A stretch of DNA of 5,415 nucleotides from Euryarchaeota archaeon UBA128 (GTDB lineage: Archaea; Thermoplasmatota; Poseidoniia; Poseidoniales; Poseidoniaceae): the NCBI GenBank assembly GCA_002496955.1, contig DALZ01000009.1, forward strand, positions 1 through 5,415, in the 5' to 3' direction. Positions 5,406 through 5,415 of the stretch are shown here, piece after piece; the first letter of the stretch is position 1; each line of letters begins with the position of its first letter. The notes under the pieces are model-generated. The model was not told the origin of the DNA and did not search any database. It saw nothing but the letters and a program-made list of their open reading frames with translations. A program made the position numbers and the translations under genes.

Positions 5406-5415
5406 TTCCAAAAGT
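5402..5415 (+). CDS. Possible start of the next gene (L10/P0 expected), cut by the window edge
   Basis: GAGGTGATC at 5391-5399 inside the last L1 codons is a near-perfect Shine-Dalgarno. A TTG at 5402 overlaps the L1 stop (TTGA) and would read Met-Ile-Pro-Lys before the window ends. In archaea the gene after L1 is normally rpl10 (P0 stalk protein). With only four codons visible, identity and start are guesses from position. Confidence 0.3.

Overview
The window looks like chromosomal DNA of a planktonic euryarchaeon, most likely Marine Group II (Poseidoniales) or a close Thermoplasmata relative. The ribosomal protein L1, the L11 RNA-binding domain, the SecE/Sec61-gamma subunit and the Spt5 (NGN+KOW) are all of archaeal type. 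TATA boxes sit about 27 bases before start codons or before short leaders, and there is a moderate-GC, gene-dense layout. The lineage call is inference from protein style; no rRNA gene is present.

Left part, minus strand (1-2019): a two-gene block transcribed leftward. A zinc-finger-less DnaJ/CbpA-type J-domain protein is followed six bases later by an RNB-family (RNase II/R) exoribonuclease that runs off the left edge after 366 codons. The RNB catalytic aspartate cluster is visible, but no ordinary cold-shock domain can be recognised before it.

Centre (2020-3360): a 135-base divergent promoter region has one strong TATA-like box framed by a perfect 8-bp inverted repeat. It leads rightward into secE and then spt5. 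The Spt5 is unusual. Its usual NGN and KOW domains are preceded by about 130 residues that read as a Nudix-fold domain with a shortened Nudix box lacking most of the metal-binding glutamates.

Right part (3361-5415): in many archaea secE-spt5 is followed by the genes for L11, L1, L10 and L12. Here two small four-helix membrane protein genes of unknown function, with their own leaderless-type promoter, lie between spt5 and the ribosomal genes. A second promoter then drives an L11 gene that encodes only the C-terminal rRNA-binding domain (93 aa); the N-terminal domain is absent from the window. A 57-base leader follows that can fold into two stems joined by an asymmetric loop, as in known L1 autoregulatory sites. 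Next comes a complete L1, and a possible TTG start of the next gene (L10 expected) overlaps the L1 stop.

Taken together, this is a transcription/translation/secretion core cluster in which two universally conserved components (Spt5 and L11) have altered domain architecture. A protein/RNA quality-control pair lies beside it on the opposite strand.
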